DNA of 64,000 nucleotides. Source: Paractinoplanes maris (GTDB taxonomy: Bacteria; Actinomycetota; Actinomycetes; Mycobacteriales; Micromonosporaceae). The stretch is taken from the NCBI RefSeq assembly GCF_023544465.1, contig NZ_JALPVL010000005.1, positions 496,001-560,000 on the forward strand, written 5' to 3'. The notes beneath the pieces were generated by a model, which worked only from the letters and a program-made list of their open reading frames with translations, was not told the origin of the DNA and searched no databases. The translations under genes and the position numbers were made by a program. Below, in pieces: positions 50,925 through 58,871 of this stretch (positions are counted from its first letter, which is position 1; each line of letters starts with the position of its first letter).

Positions 50925-50992
50925 GGGCGGATGCCGGGGCTGGTGTCGCGCCGGCCGCGGCGTACGGGATGAGGCCTGACCACGGCGGGGCC

Positions 50993-52237
50993 TCAAGCAG
51001 CCCGGTGATGCAACGAGATCGCCAGCTCCACCCGCGAGTTGATGCCGAGCTTCTCGAAGATGTGGCGCAGATGCGTGCCGACCGTGTGCGGTGACAGGTG
51101 GAGCTCGCGCGCGGCGTCGCGGTTGGTGGCCCCGGAGGCGATGAGGTGGGCCACCTTGCGCTCGCCCGGGGTGAGGCCGGCCCAGCCGGGAACCCACGGG
51201 CCGGCGTCGACGGCCGTCTCGTGCTGAACGGCGGTACGGAGCGACTCGGGCACCGACGCGCGGCCGGCCCGGCGCAGCAACTCGCACGGGAAGCGCAGGT
51301 GCTCGCCCTCGTTGACCATGAGGCCGGCCCGCAGGAGCTCGGCGATCGGCCCGACGAGGGCCGACGGGCGGCACCGCACCACATCGGCCAGCTGGGTCGC
51401 GGTGAACCGGCAGGGCAGCAGCGCGGCCATCAGCAGTGCCCGCCGGGTGTCGGGACCGAGCCGGGCCAGCCGCTGCTCGACGAAGTCGACCAGGCGCCGC
51501 GGTGGTTCGGAGCCGACGACACCGTCCGCCCGCAGGCGGCCCTCCTCGCGCAGACCGCGCAGCAGTTCGGTCAGGATCAACGGGTTGCCGCCGGCCTGCC
51601 CGGCCAGAGCCAGCAGCTGGGCCCCGGGCGGGAGGCCGGTCCAGTCGGTGACCACCGCGGTGACGTCGCCCGGGGTCAGCGGGGCGAGCCGCAACCGCGC
51701 GTCGGCCCGCACGGGCGGCCGGGCGCCGCCGGTCGCCAGCACCCAGAGGATGCCGCAGTCGCGCAGCCCCGCGGTGAGTGTGCGGAGGGTGCGCAAGGTG
51801 TCCGGGTCGGCCCACTGCAGGTCGTCGAGCACGATTGCCAGCGGGCCCGGGACGGCCGCCTGCGCCAGGGCCGCCCGCAGGTCGTACGCGACCCAGTAGC
51901 GCAGGTCGGCCCGGGCGGCGGTGGTGCGCAACGCGACCGGGTCGGCCACCGGCCACGCGCCGTCGAGAACGGCCGACAGCAACGGCGCGAACGGCACCGC
52001 CTGCTGACCGTCCACCGCGGCGGCGGCCAGAGCCCGTACCCCGGCCTGCTCCGCCCGGCGCAGGGTTTCCCGCAACAGGCGGCTCTTGCCCGTGCCCGGT
52101 CCACCCTCGACCAGCACCACGCTTCCGCGTCCACTCCGGGCCGCGGCCAGACCGGCCCGCACCGCGGTCAGTTCCGCGTCGCGCCCGCGCAGAGCCGGCC
52201 GCGGCCGCACTGTGCGAACCAGTCCGACGACACTCAT
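50993..52237 (-). CDS. Compact ATPase/LuxR-type regulator
   Basis: A 414-residue protein with the two ends of a LAL regulator but almost none of the long helical middle. AAA ATPase: Walker A VEGGPGTGKSRLLRETL near 46, Walker B PLAIVLDDLQWADPDTL near 130, LAGQAGGNPLILTELLRGL near 215; C-terminal LuxR HTH about 350-410 (LTPGERKVAHLIASGATNRD, LHLSPHTVGTHLRHIFEKLG). ATG 52237 gives the cleanest start. LALs are usually about 900 residues, so this is either a true short form or the product of an internal deletion; the frame is intact. It lies upstream of the Cys-type esterase, probably co-transcribed. Confidence 0.82.
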   Translation of the reverse strand: MSVVGLVRTVRPRPALRGRDAELTAVRAGLAAARSGRGSVVLVEGGPGTGKSRLLRETLRRAEQAGVRALAAAAVDGQQAVPFAPLLSAVLDGAWPVADPVALRTTAARADLRYWVAYDLRAALAQAAVPGPLAIVLDDLQWADPDTLRTLRTLTAGLRDCGILWVLATGGARPPVRADARLRLAPLTPGDVTAVVTDWTGLPPGAQLLALAGQAGGNPLILTELLRGLREEGRLRADGVVGSEPPRRLVDFVEQRLARLGPDTRRALLMAALLPCRFTATQLADVVRCRPSALVGPIAELLRAGLMVNEGEHLRFPCELLRRAGRASVPESLRTAVQHETAVDAGPWVPGWAGLTPGERKVAHLIASGATNRDAARELHLSPHTVGTHLRHIFEKLGINSRVELAISLHHRAA

Positions 52238-52632
52238 CCGCCCATCCCCGATCGTTCGGCGCTCCTGCTGGCTACGAGCCTTCCAGCGGTTCACGGGCCG
52301 GACATCGGTAAGGTGACTGACGGTCCGCCGCAGCCATCGGGGATGGGCATGACTCCGGATGCCGGCGTCGGGCCGGGTCTCGATCGCGCGCTTCGCACAG
52401 CGCGCCGGTCCCCGGCGTTCGTCCTTCGTCCGAAAGGTGTCACGCCGACATCCGGAGCTGGGGAAAGAATCGCCTATCTCGGACATTTCGCACAGCGTCA
52501 AACGTCTTGATCTTGGACGCCGAAGGTCCGGCGCCCTCGATACCGCGGTATGGAAAGGGCGGCGGAACGGACCGAATCCCGTCATGGCCCGGCGCGCCTC
52601 CACCCGTTTTGCTAGTTAAGGCTTCAACATTT
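52238..52632. other. 395-base intergenic region, no gene seen
   Basis: Lies between the immunity-like gene and the compact LuxR gene, both leftward. Less G+C-rich than its surroundings, notably 52430-52520 and 52605-52635, which suits a promoter for the LuxR gene. I recognise no coding frame, repeat or operator. Confidence 0.4.
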
Positions 52633-53070
52633 TCAGCGCGCACCGCCCGGGAGCCGGCGGAACACCTCGCCGCAGACGTCGACGCACCGGGCCAGCACGA
52701 TGTCGGCCGCGAGCAGCTCGGTCGTGGTGAACACGAACACCTCGCGCTCGACCCGCTCGACCGACTCGATCCACGGCTCGGCCGCCAGTTGCTGCTCGAA
52801 GGTGTCACTGCCGGGCGAGGACAGGCCGAAGATGCCGAGGACACCGTCCTCGAAACCCAGCGACCAGTCCTGGCCGTCCCGGGTGGCGACCGACAGATAG
52901 CCGGGCAGATCGGCGAGGACGGGATCGTGCGGCAGACGCCCGACAGCCTCGGTCACCGCGGGCCGGCCGGCCAGGGCCTCGCCGGGGAAGCTGTCCAGAC
53001 CGCCGCCACTCCGCCTCGGCTCGACGCCCTCGACGCCGTACGCGGGCCCGGACTTTCGCAACCAGCTCAT
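52633..53070 (-). CDS. Candidate immunity protein for the upstream secreted toxin
   Basis: A 145-residue soluble, rather acidic protein without signal peptide, of no family I recognise. It opens MSWLRKSGPAYGVEGVEP and has segments LPGYLSVATRDGQDWSLGFE, DGVLGIFGLSSPGSD, PWIESVERVEREVFVFTTTE and VCGEVFRRLPGG. It follows the toxin-like gene by 61 bases on the same strand, the usual place and size of a cytosolic immunity protein in polymorphic toxin systems. A GTG at 53079 with GAGG upstream would add three residues and is an equally good start. The immunity role is inference from position, size and lack of export signal. Confidence 0.6.
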   Translation of the reverse strand: MSWLRKSGPAYGVEGVEPRRSGGGLDSFPGEALAGRPAVTEAVGRLPHDPVLADLPGYLSVATRDGQDWSLGFEDGVLGIFGLSSPGSDTFEQQLAAEPWIESVERVEREVFVFTTTELLAADIVLARCVDVCGEVFRRLPGGAR

Positions 53071-53131
53071 GACGATCACTATCTCCCTCGAGGGGGCCCG
53101 GCGTCGCCACCGGGCCCCGGACGATGACGGA

Positions 53132-55276
53132 TCAGGGCCAGAACGCGCCGGTCGACGCGTGGATCTGGAACGGGATCCGGTTGCGGCGCAGGCAGTCCAG
53201 CAGATCCTGCGGGATCCCCTGCGAACCGTTCGCGTGCGGCAGGAAGTGCCACAGCACGTTGTCGACCTCACCGTTGTCGAGCAGGCTGCGGTCCTGGTCA
53301 CACTGCTTCAGGTAGCTCTCGGGGTGACCCGGCTCGCCGGTCTTCACCTCGTGCAGGTTCTTGGGCGGACCGGTCTCCAGGAAGTCCGGCTCCCGCGCCG
53401 AACCCGGTCGCGGACGGCCGGGCATCGGGATCCGGGCGTCGGCGTTCCGCAGACCCGGACGGCCGGCCATGACGACGTCGGCGAAGTAGTCCTCACCGGC
53501 CTGCCAGCCCCGGATCCACGGCGTCGCTGCCGCGCCCGGCACGGCATCGGCCAGCGCGCCAGCCAGCCGCTTCAGGCTGTTGCTGGACTTGCGGGCCATC
53601 CGCAGGATCACCGCGTCCGACATGCCGGCCGCGGTCAGCTTGCCGTAGTCGCCGAGCATGACCGCGCGGATGGTCAGCGTCTTGACGCTGTCGGCGATCT
53701 TGTCGTACTTGGCGACGAAGGTGATGACCTTGTCCAGGCGGTGCACGTACTTCAGGACGAACTTGGCCGCCTTGCCGGGGATCGCCACCGCGTCACCGAC
53801 ATACGGGACCAGGCCCATGATGCTCAGCCCGGCACCGACCCAGTCCGACTTGATCAGCGCGGCGATCGTGTCGCGCAGATCGGCCAGGCCACCCAGCACC
53901 CAGCCGACGACCGGGATCAGGCTCAGCCCGCCCGAGCAGAGATAGCCGGCCAGCCAGGCCATCGAGTCGCGGGGCTGGAAGTCGCCGGCGATCAGACCGA
54001 GGACGAAGTCGGTCACATACGTCCACTTGCCGACCCGCTCGTCCGGGCGCACCGGGTCGAGACCCTGGTCCTCGGTGTGGGCGACCTCGTAGCCGTCGGC
54101 GATCCCGTCGCCGTCGGTGTCGGCCCTGACCGGGTTGGTCAGGTGCTCGCTGATCTCGGCGCCGTCGGTCAGGCCGTCGCCGTCGGTGTCCGCGTTCGCC
54201 GGGTCGGTCTCGCTGTCGTCGCGCTCGGTGCTGTCCGGCAGCCCGTCGCCGTCGGTGTCGACCGCGGTCGGCGTGGTCGTCACGGGCGGGGTGGGCTCGC
54301 TGACCGGCGGCGGCGGGTTGTCCGCGACCAGCGGGTCGCGGCCCTGCGCCACCTCGGCGCCGTCGGCCAGACCGTCGCCGTCGGTGTCGGCGTCGGTCAG
54401 CTTGGTACCGAGTTCCTGCTCGCGCAGGTTGGTCAGTCCGTCGCCGTCGGCGTCCTCGGCGCCGTCGCCGACCCCGTCGCCGTCGGAGTCCGGGTTGTTG
54501 GGCCGGGTGTCGGTGGCCAGCTGCTCGATCTCGGTCCGGTCGGTGAGACCGTCGCCGTCGGAGTCGGCCAGCAGCGGGCTCGCGCCGAAGCGCAGCTCCA
54601 CCACGTCGACCACACCGTCGGCGTCGTGGTCGCCCTCATAGGTGATGCCGAACCGGCCGAGAACCGCGAAGCCGTTCCGGCGCGCCTCGGCGTTGTACTC
54701 GGTGGCGTCCTCCGGGTCGGCCTCCCGCAGCTGCTCGTCGGCCGACTTGAGAGCACCCTTGGCCTTCTTCAGATCGTCCTGCGCCTTGGCCAGCCCGGTC
54801 GGCGCGGGCGGGGCGGGCGAGATGATCCGCCACGGGTTGACGACCGCCTCGGCGTCCTGGATCGAGGCGTCGGCCAGCAGGCGTACGCCGGTGAGCGTGC
54901 CCACCAGGGCGTCGAGATAGGGCTTCTCGTCGTCGGCCTCGTCCTCGAGCTCGTCCAGAAGCGGCTCGAGGTGCCGGATCGCCTGCTGGGCGTCGTTGTC
55001 GGTCTTGAACCGCGCGCCGTCGAAGTAGCGGGTGCCGAGGTCGTCGAGGACCGGTTGCAGCGTCTCGCGGACGTCCTCGGCGTCGAGGTAGGGCCGGACG
55101 CGCTCGGCGGCCTGGCGCAGGTAGGTGGGTGCGTCCCGGGTGTACTTGGCGGCCGGGATCTTGCGGACCTCGGCCTCCCAGTCGAGGTCGTTCGCGTACG
55201 CGGGCGAAGCGACCAGAAAGCTGGAGACCATCAGGGCCGCGGTGCTGAACACCGCCGATCTTCGAACAAGACTCAC
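53132..55276 (-). CDS. Secreted polymorphic-toxin-like protein: TSP3 calcium repeats, pre-toxin region, PD-(D/E)xK-like nuclease domain
   Basis: A 714-residue exported protein. Signal peptide 1-28 (AVFSTAALMVSSFLVASPAYA); helical domain about 30-200; eight or so thrombospondin-type-3 calcium motifs about 213-395 (DHDADGVVD, DSDGDGLTD, DTDGDGLADGAE, DTDGDGIADGYE); a hydrophobic region about 420-510 (LSLIPVVGWVLGGLADLRD, WVGAGLSIMGLVPYVGDAVA) like the pre-toxin domains preceding cargo in polymorphic toxins; and a C-terminal domain about 585-714 with PDFLE (Asp631), then HEVKTG (Glu643, Lys645), spaced as in PD-(D/E)xK nucleases, followed by Tyr/Gln and an IPFQIHA strand. GTG 55276 is chosen for GGAGGG five bases upstream. 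Nuclease activity is inferred; the next gene looks like its immunity partner. Confidence 0.78.
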   Translation of the reverse strand: MSLVRRSAVFSTAALMVSSFLVASPAYANDLDWEAEVRKIPAAKYTRDAPTYLRQAAERVRPYLDAEDVRETLQPVLDDLGTRYFDGARFKTDNDAQQAIRHLEPLLDELEDEADDEKPYLDALVGTLTGVRLLADASIQDAEAVVNPWRIISPAPPAPTGLAKAQDDLKKAKGALKSADEQLREADPEDATEYNAEARRNGFAVLGRFGITYEGDHDADGVVDVVELRFGASPLLADSDGDGLTDRTEIEQLATDTRPNNPDSDGDGVGDGAEDADGDGLTNLREQELGTKLTDADTDGDGLADGAEVAQGRDPLVADNPPPPVSEPTPPVTTTPTAVDTDGDGLPDSTERDDSETDPANADTDGDGLTDGAEISEHLTNPVRADTDGDGIADGYEVAHTEDQGLDPVRPDERVGKWTYVTDFVLGLIAGDFQPRDSMAWLAGYLCSGGLSLIPVVGWVLGGLADLRDTIAALIKSDWVGAGLSIMGLVPYVGDAVAIPGKAAKFVLKYVHRLDKVITFVAKYDKIADSVKTLTIRAVMLGDYGKLTAAGMSDAVILRMARKSSNSLKRLAGALADAVPGAAATPWIRGWQAGEDYFADVVMAGRPGLRNADARIPMPGRPRPGSAREPDFLETGPPKNLHEVKTGEPGHPESYLKQCDQDRSLLDNGEVDNVLWHFLPHANGSQGIPQDLLDCLRRNRIPFQIHASTGAFWP

Positions 55277-55441
55277 AGAACCCTCCCCGTATCGACGATC
55301 ACCTATCGGCAACCGCGGGAAGGTTATCGACGCCCGCAAATGCAATCAACGTTCTGTCGTACATGTTGGTATCCGGTGTACACAGTGGTCACTCCCGTGC
55401 TAACGGGGTGGTCCAGCTGCGACGGGGCCGGATCCGGGTTG

Positions 55442-55750
55442 TCACCGGGATTGCAGCGAGTCGAAGAAGGCCGACTTCTGCCGCTCGTACTCCATCGGGT
55501 CGTCGACGTGGCGGAGCTTGAGCTCGTTGTAGGCGGCGACCAGCGCCGGGTCCGCGGCCAGGCGCTGCCAGGTGTGGGTGAAGCGCCGGTCGTGCTCCGA
55601 ACCGGCCGGGGTGACCGCGATCCCGGTCGGCAGGGAGCTGCCGCCGACGAGGAGGAGCTCGTGCGGGTCGGTCAGCAGGGCCGCCAGCCGATCCCGCTCG
55701 CGCCGGCGGACGGCGCGGGCGAGATCGAGGACGTCGGCTCCCGGCCGCAG
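55442..55750 (-). CDS. Hypothetical protein with non-standard start
   Basis: An open frame of 102 residues right after the slipin-like gene, with good coding character but no ATG, GTG or TTG after the preceding in-frame stop; CTG 55750 (two bases past the slipin stop) or an ATT just before it is the only plausible start. The product reads LRPGADVLDLARAVRRRERD, LLTDPHELLLVGG, FTHTWQRLAADPALVAAYNE and DPMEYERQKSAFFDSLQSR. I do not recognise it. It might be the tail of a gene joined to the slipin frame by a frameshift, or a translationally coupled partner. Confidence 0.4.
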   Translation of the reverse strand: MRPGADVLDLARAVRRRERDRLAALLTDPHELLLVGGSSLPTGIAVTPAGSEHDRRFTHTWQRLAADPALVAAYNELKLRHVDDPMEYERQKSAFFDSLQSR

Positions 55751-55751
55751 C

Positions 55752-56567
55752 TCAGGAATCGCTGAGCTCGCTGTGCTTGTCGAAGCCGATGTAGAGCCGG
55801 GCCGCCGCGTTGGAGCCGAGGGCGTTCAGCGTCTCGAGCTCGCGCAGGCGGAGCAGGGCCGGGTGCTCGGCGTAGGCCTCGGCCGCCCCGGCCAGCCGGC
55901 GCAGGGCGTCGACCTCGGCGTCGGCCCGGATGCGCTTGGCCTCCGCGTCGGCCTCGGCCGCCACCCGCTTCGCGCTCGCCTGGGAATCGGCCTCGAGAGT
56001 CTCGCGCTCGACCCGCGTGCGCGCCTCGACCATCTGGGCCTCGGCCATGCGCTGGGCGGTGAGGACCCGATTCATGATCTCCTGCAGGTTGCCCGGGAAG
56101 ACCAGGTCCTTGACGTCGGCCCGGATGATCTGCACGCCGTACCCGGCCGAGACACCCTCGACGTCGCGCAGGATGTCCTCGCTGAGCTGGTTGCGGTTGG
56201 TCAGGATGGCCTCGAGCGTCATCGACGCCAGCGAGCGCCGCGCGGCCAGCTGGACGTCGCTGTAGATGCGGTCGGTGTAGTCGGCGACCTGCTCGACGGC
56301 GGCCCGCGGGTCGACCACGCGGAAGTGCGTGACGATGTTGACCCGCACCGCGACCTTGTCGGCGGTCAGGATCTCCTGGCCCTTGATGTTCAGCTCGCGC
56401 TCGCGCACGTCGATCGGCACGATCACGACGGCCGGCACCCGCGCCGCGAACAAACGCCGCCGGGGCAGCTCGTAACGGCCCGGCTCGAGCACCTCGTCGA
56501 AACGGCCGTCGCTGTAGCGCAAACCGCGGAATCCACTCTGGACAATCACCTCGTGCGTGCTGGACAT
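55752..56567 (-). CDS. SPFH-domain (slipin/stomatin-like) protein
   Basis: A 271-residue stomatin/prohibitin-superfamily protein. The SPFH core runs about residues 5-190: VIVQSGFRGLRYSDGRFDEV, LEPGRYELPRRRLF, KVAVRVNIVTHFRVVDP and VQIIRADVKDLVFPGNLQEI; a coiled coil rich in Ala and Glu follows (AEAQMVEARTRVERETLEAD). Unlike typical stomatins there is no clear N-terminal membrane hairpin, so it may associate peripherally. Ribosome site AGAGGTG precedes the ATG. Separate from the flotillin/NfeD operon at 26-28 kb, so the organism has at least two SPFH scaffolds. Confidence 0.87.
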   Translation of the reverse strand: MSSTHEVIVQSGFRGLRYSDGRFDEVLEPGRYELPRRRLFAARVPAVVIVPIDVRERELNIKGQEILTADKVAVRVNIVTHFRVVDPRAAVEQVADYTDRIYSDVQLAARRSLASMTLEAILTNRNQLSEDILRDVEGVSAGYGVQIIRADVKDLVFPGNLQEIMNRVLTAQRMAEAQMVEARTRVERETLEADSQASAKRVAAEADAEAKRIRADAEVDALRRLAGAAEAYAEHPALLRLRELETLNALGSNAAARLYIGFDKHSELSDS

Positions 56568-56754
56568 GGTTCACCTCTTGCCACTGAGTTCGGGTGGCCC
56601 CGGAGCGGATCCGATGTGAAGGATCGGACGCCAGGAGGGCAGCGGATCAGCGTGGTTTGATCGCCAGGGCATCCACTGCGTAAGCGCGTACTTCTGAAGC
56701 CGCCGGGGCCTTGATCAGGGTGACAGAGCCCGGGCGGCGGCCACAACGCATTAA

Positions 56755-58185
56755 CTACGGCAGCAGGGGCAGGGCCAGCCGGAAGCAGGCGCCCGCACCC
56801 ACGGCTGTCTCCAGCTCGACGTCGCCGCCGTGGGCGCGGGCCAGCGAGCGCGCGATCGAGAGGCCCAGGCCGGCGTTCGCGCCGCCGGCCCGGGTGCGGG
56901 ACCGATCCGTACGGTAGAAGCGGTCGAAAATCCGGCCGGCCTGCTCGGCGGTCAGGCCCGGGCCGCTGTCCGCCACCTCGAGCACCGCCCGCCCGTCCAC
57001 CGTGCCGACGCCGATCCGCACGCCGGTGCCGGACGGGGTGTGGGCGACCGCGTTGCCGACGAGGTTGGCGACCACCTGCCGCAGCCGGGCCTCGTCGGCG
57101 TCGACCGGGGCCGGGCCGGGCGGGCCGGCACCACCGGGCCCGGTCAGCTCGACCGGCCGCGACGGGTCCAGGGCGTGCAGGTCGTGCCGGGCGTCGGTGG
57201 CGAGCGTGCGCAGGTCCATCGGGGCGCGCTCGAGCTGCCCCTCGGGAGCGTCGTCGAGCTGGGCCAGCAGCAACAGATCCTCGGTGAGGGCGGTCAGCCG
57301 GGTCGCCTCGCGCTCGATGCGCCGCATCGCCTCGTCGACGTCGGACGGCGCCGCCAGCGCGCCCATCCGATGCAGGTCGGTCGAGCCCTTGATGACGAAC
57401 AGCGGCGTCCGCAGCTCGTGGCTCACGTCCGAGACGAACGTCCGCATCCGCGCCTCCGAGGCGGCCTGGTCGGCGAACGCGCGCTCCAGCTGGCTCAGCA
57501 TGGTGTTGAGGGAGGCGGCGAGGTGACCGATCTCGGTGCCGGGCGCGGCCAGATCGGGTACCCGCCGGCTCAGGTCGCCGGCGGCGATCGCGGCCGCCGT
57601 GTGCTCGATGCGGCGCAACGGCCGCAGTCCGCGGCCGAGGGCGAACCAGCCCAGTCCGGTCAGCAGGACGACCAGGACGCCGAGGCTGACGAAGCTGGTC
57701 GTCCGGAGCTGGGCGACGGTGGCGTCGGCCGTGGTCATCGGCGCCGCCGCGATGACCGTCCCGTTCCAGCCGGCGGTCCGTTCGGCCACGGCCCGCCAGC
57801 GAACCGAGCCGTCCGCGGCCGGCAGGAAGGCGCCTGTCCGGTCGGTGGGAGTCGTGCCGAGGGCGGCCGCCGTCGGCAGACTCGCGCGGTCGAGCCGGGA
57901 GGAGACCACGCCCTCGGCGACCGTGCCGTCGGGGTGCAGGTAGACCACGTACGGGGTCCCGATCAGGTCGAGGGCGGGGTCGAGCAGGCCGGGGCCCGCG
58001 ACGGGGGTGGGACGCGGACCGTTCACCGGCAGGCGCGAGATCAGCGACGTGAGCGAGGTCAGCTGGGTGTCGAGCCGGTCGACCTGGTAGTGCTCCAGCC
58101 GATCGGAGACGACCGTGCCGACCAGGCCCAGCCCGGCCAGCAACAGGGTCGCGGTGATGAGCAGAAGGCGTACGCGAAGGCTCAT
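56755..58185 (-). CDS. Sensor histidine kinase with HAMP domain
   Basis: OmpR-type sensor of 476 residues. N-terminal helix (LLLITATLLLAGLGLVGTVV), extracytoplasmic loop about 30-165, second helix (FVSLGVLVVLLTGLGWFAL near 170), HAMP (LRPLRRIEHTAAAIAAGDLS), HisKA with the phospho-acceptor His in FVSDVSHELRTPLFVIKGS near 265, and HATPase domain (VVANLVGNAVAHTP, VADSGPGLT, FYRTDRSRTR, GLGLSIARSLARAHGG). It overlaps the regulator gene by four bases (ATGA) and is the last gene of a five-gene unit with an ABC exporter. Confidence 0.9.
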   Translation of the reverse strand: MSLRVRLLLITATLLLAGLGLVGTVVSDRLEHYQVDRLDTQLTSLTSLISRLPVNGPRPTPVAGPGLLDPALDLIGTPYVVYLHPDGTVAEGVVSSRLDRASLPTAAALGTTPTDRTGAFLPAADGSVRWRAVAERTAGWNGTVIAAAPMTTADATVAQLRTTSFVSLGVLVVLLTGLGWFALGRGLRPLRRIEHTAAAIAAGDLSRRVPDLAAPGTEIGHLAASLNTMLSQLERAFADQAASEARMRTFVSDVSHELRTPLFVIKGSTDLHRMGALAAPSDVDEAMRRIEREATRLTALTEDLLLLAQLDDAPEGQLERAPMDLRTLATDARHDLHALDPSRPVELTGPGGAGPPGPAPVDADEARLRQVVANLVGNAVAHTPSGTGVRIGVGTVDGRAVLEVADSGPGLTAEQAGRIFDRFYRTDRSRTRAGGANAGLGLSIARSLARAHGGDVELETAVGAGACFRLALPLLP

Positions 58186-58871
58186 CTCCGGGGCTCGCGC
58201 ATCACGTAGCCGACACCGTGGACGGTCTGGATCAGCTTGGGCTCCTCGGTGTCGAGCTTGCGCCGCAGATAGGAGATGTAGGTGTCCACGATGCTGGCGT
58301 CACCGCCGAAGTCGTAGTGCCACACCCGTTCGAGGATCTGCGCCTTGGTCACCACCCGGCCGGCGTTCTCCATCAGGTGGCGCAGCAGGCGGAACTCGGT
58401 GGGCGAGACACGGACGGGCCGGCCGTCCCGGGTCAGCTGGTGTCCCTCGGGGTCGAGAGTCAGCGGCCCCACGGTCAGCAGGCCGGAGGGGGAACCGTTG
58501 GTGCGGCGCAGGATCGCGTTGATCCGGGCGATCAGCTCCTCCAGGTCGAACGGCTTGGTCACGTAGTCGTCGGCGCCCAGCGACAGCCCGGTCACCTTGT
58601 CGGCCTGCCGGTCGCGCGCGGTCAGGAACAGCACGGGCACCGGGCGGCGCTCCTCCCGCAACCGCCGCACCACGTCGAAACCGTCCCGGTCGGGCAGCAT
58701 GACGTCGAGGAGCACCAGATCGGGTGGGTCCGCGGTGGCCGAGGCGATCGCCTCGGCGGCGGTGGCGGCCGAGGTTACCCGGAATCCGGCGAACCGCAGG
58801 GTCGCGGCGAGCAGTTCCCGTACGGTGGCCTCGTCATCCACCACGAGCAGGCGTTCCGCCCGGGCGGTCAT
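58182..58871 (-). CDS. Response regulator, OmpR/PhoB type
   Basis: DNA-binding partner of the HAMP kinase, about 229 residues. Receiver domain: acidic pair in LLVVDDEATVRELL, phospho-acceptor Asp in LVLLDVMLPDRDGFD near 50, Thr in VLFLTARD, Lys in DYVTKPFDLEEL near 102; then an OmpR winged helix (VSPTEFRLLRHLMENAGRVV to VDTYISYLRRKLD and VHGVGYVMREP). The ATG at 58871 shares ATGA with the stop of the membrane-protein gene upstream; an ATG at 58880 would add three residues. Confidence 0.9.
   Translation of the reverse strand: MTARAERLLVVDDEATVRELLAATLRFAGFRVTSAATAAEAIASATADPPDLVLLDVMLPDRDGFDVVRRLREERRPVPVLFLTARDRQADKVTGLSLGADDYVTKPFDLEELIARINAILRRTNGSPSGLLTVGPLTLDPEGHQLTRDGRPVRVSPTEFRLLRHLMENAGRVVTKAQILERVWHYDFGGDASIVDTYISYLRRKLDTEEPKLIQTVHGVGYVMREPRR

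Noticed and set aside
42326..52237. Cluster-situated regulators as part of a secondary-metabolite gene cluster
   Set aside because: No polyketide synthase, peptide synthetase, terpene or RiPP biosynthetic gene is present in the window, so the LAL and XRE regulators alone do not support that.
54060..54640. Repeated gtcgccgtcggtgtcgg-like words as a CRISPR or tandem-repeat locus
   Set aside because: They are codons of the calcium-binding DxDGDG motifs, irregularly spaced and in frame, without spacers of uniform length.
55442..55750. Assignment of this frame to the GrpB/UPF0157 family
   Set aside because: The C-terminal LVAAYNE/YERQKSAFF pattern is reminiscent, but the family's N-terminal HIGSTS-type motif is absent, so I left it unnamed.
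53069..55765. Plus-strand frame of about 900 codons opposite the toxin-like gene
   Set aside because: Its VAVGVG-type repeats are simply the complement of the TSP3 codons; no start signal or domain.
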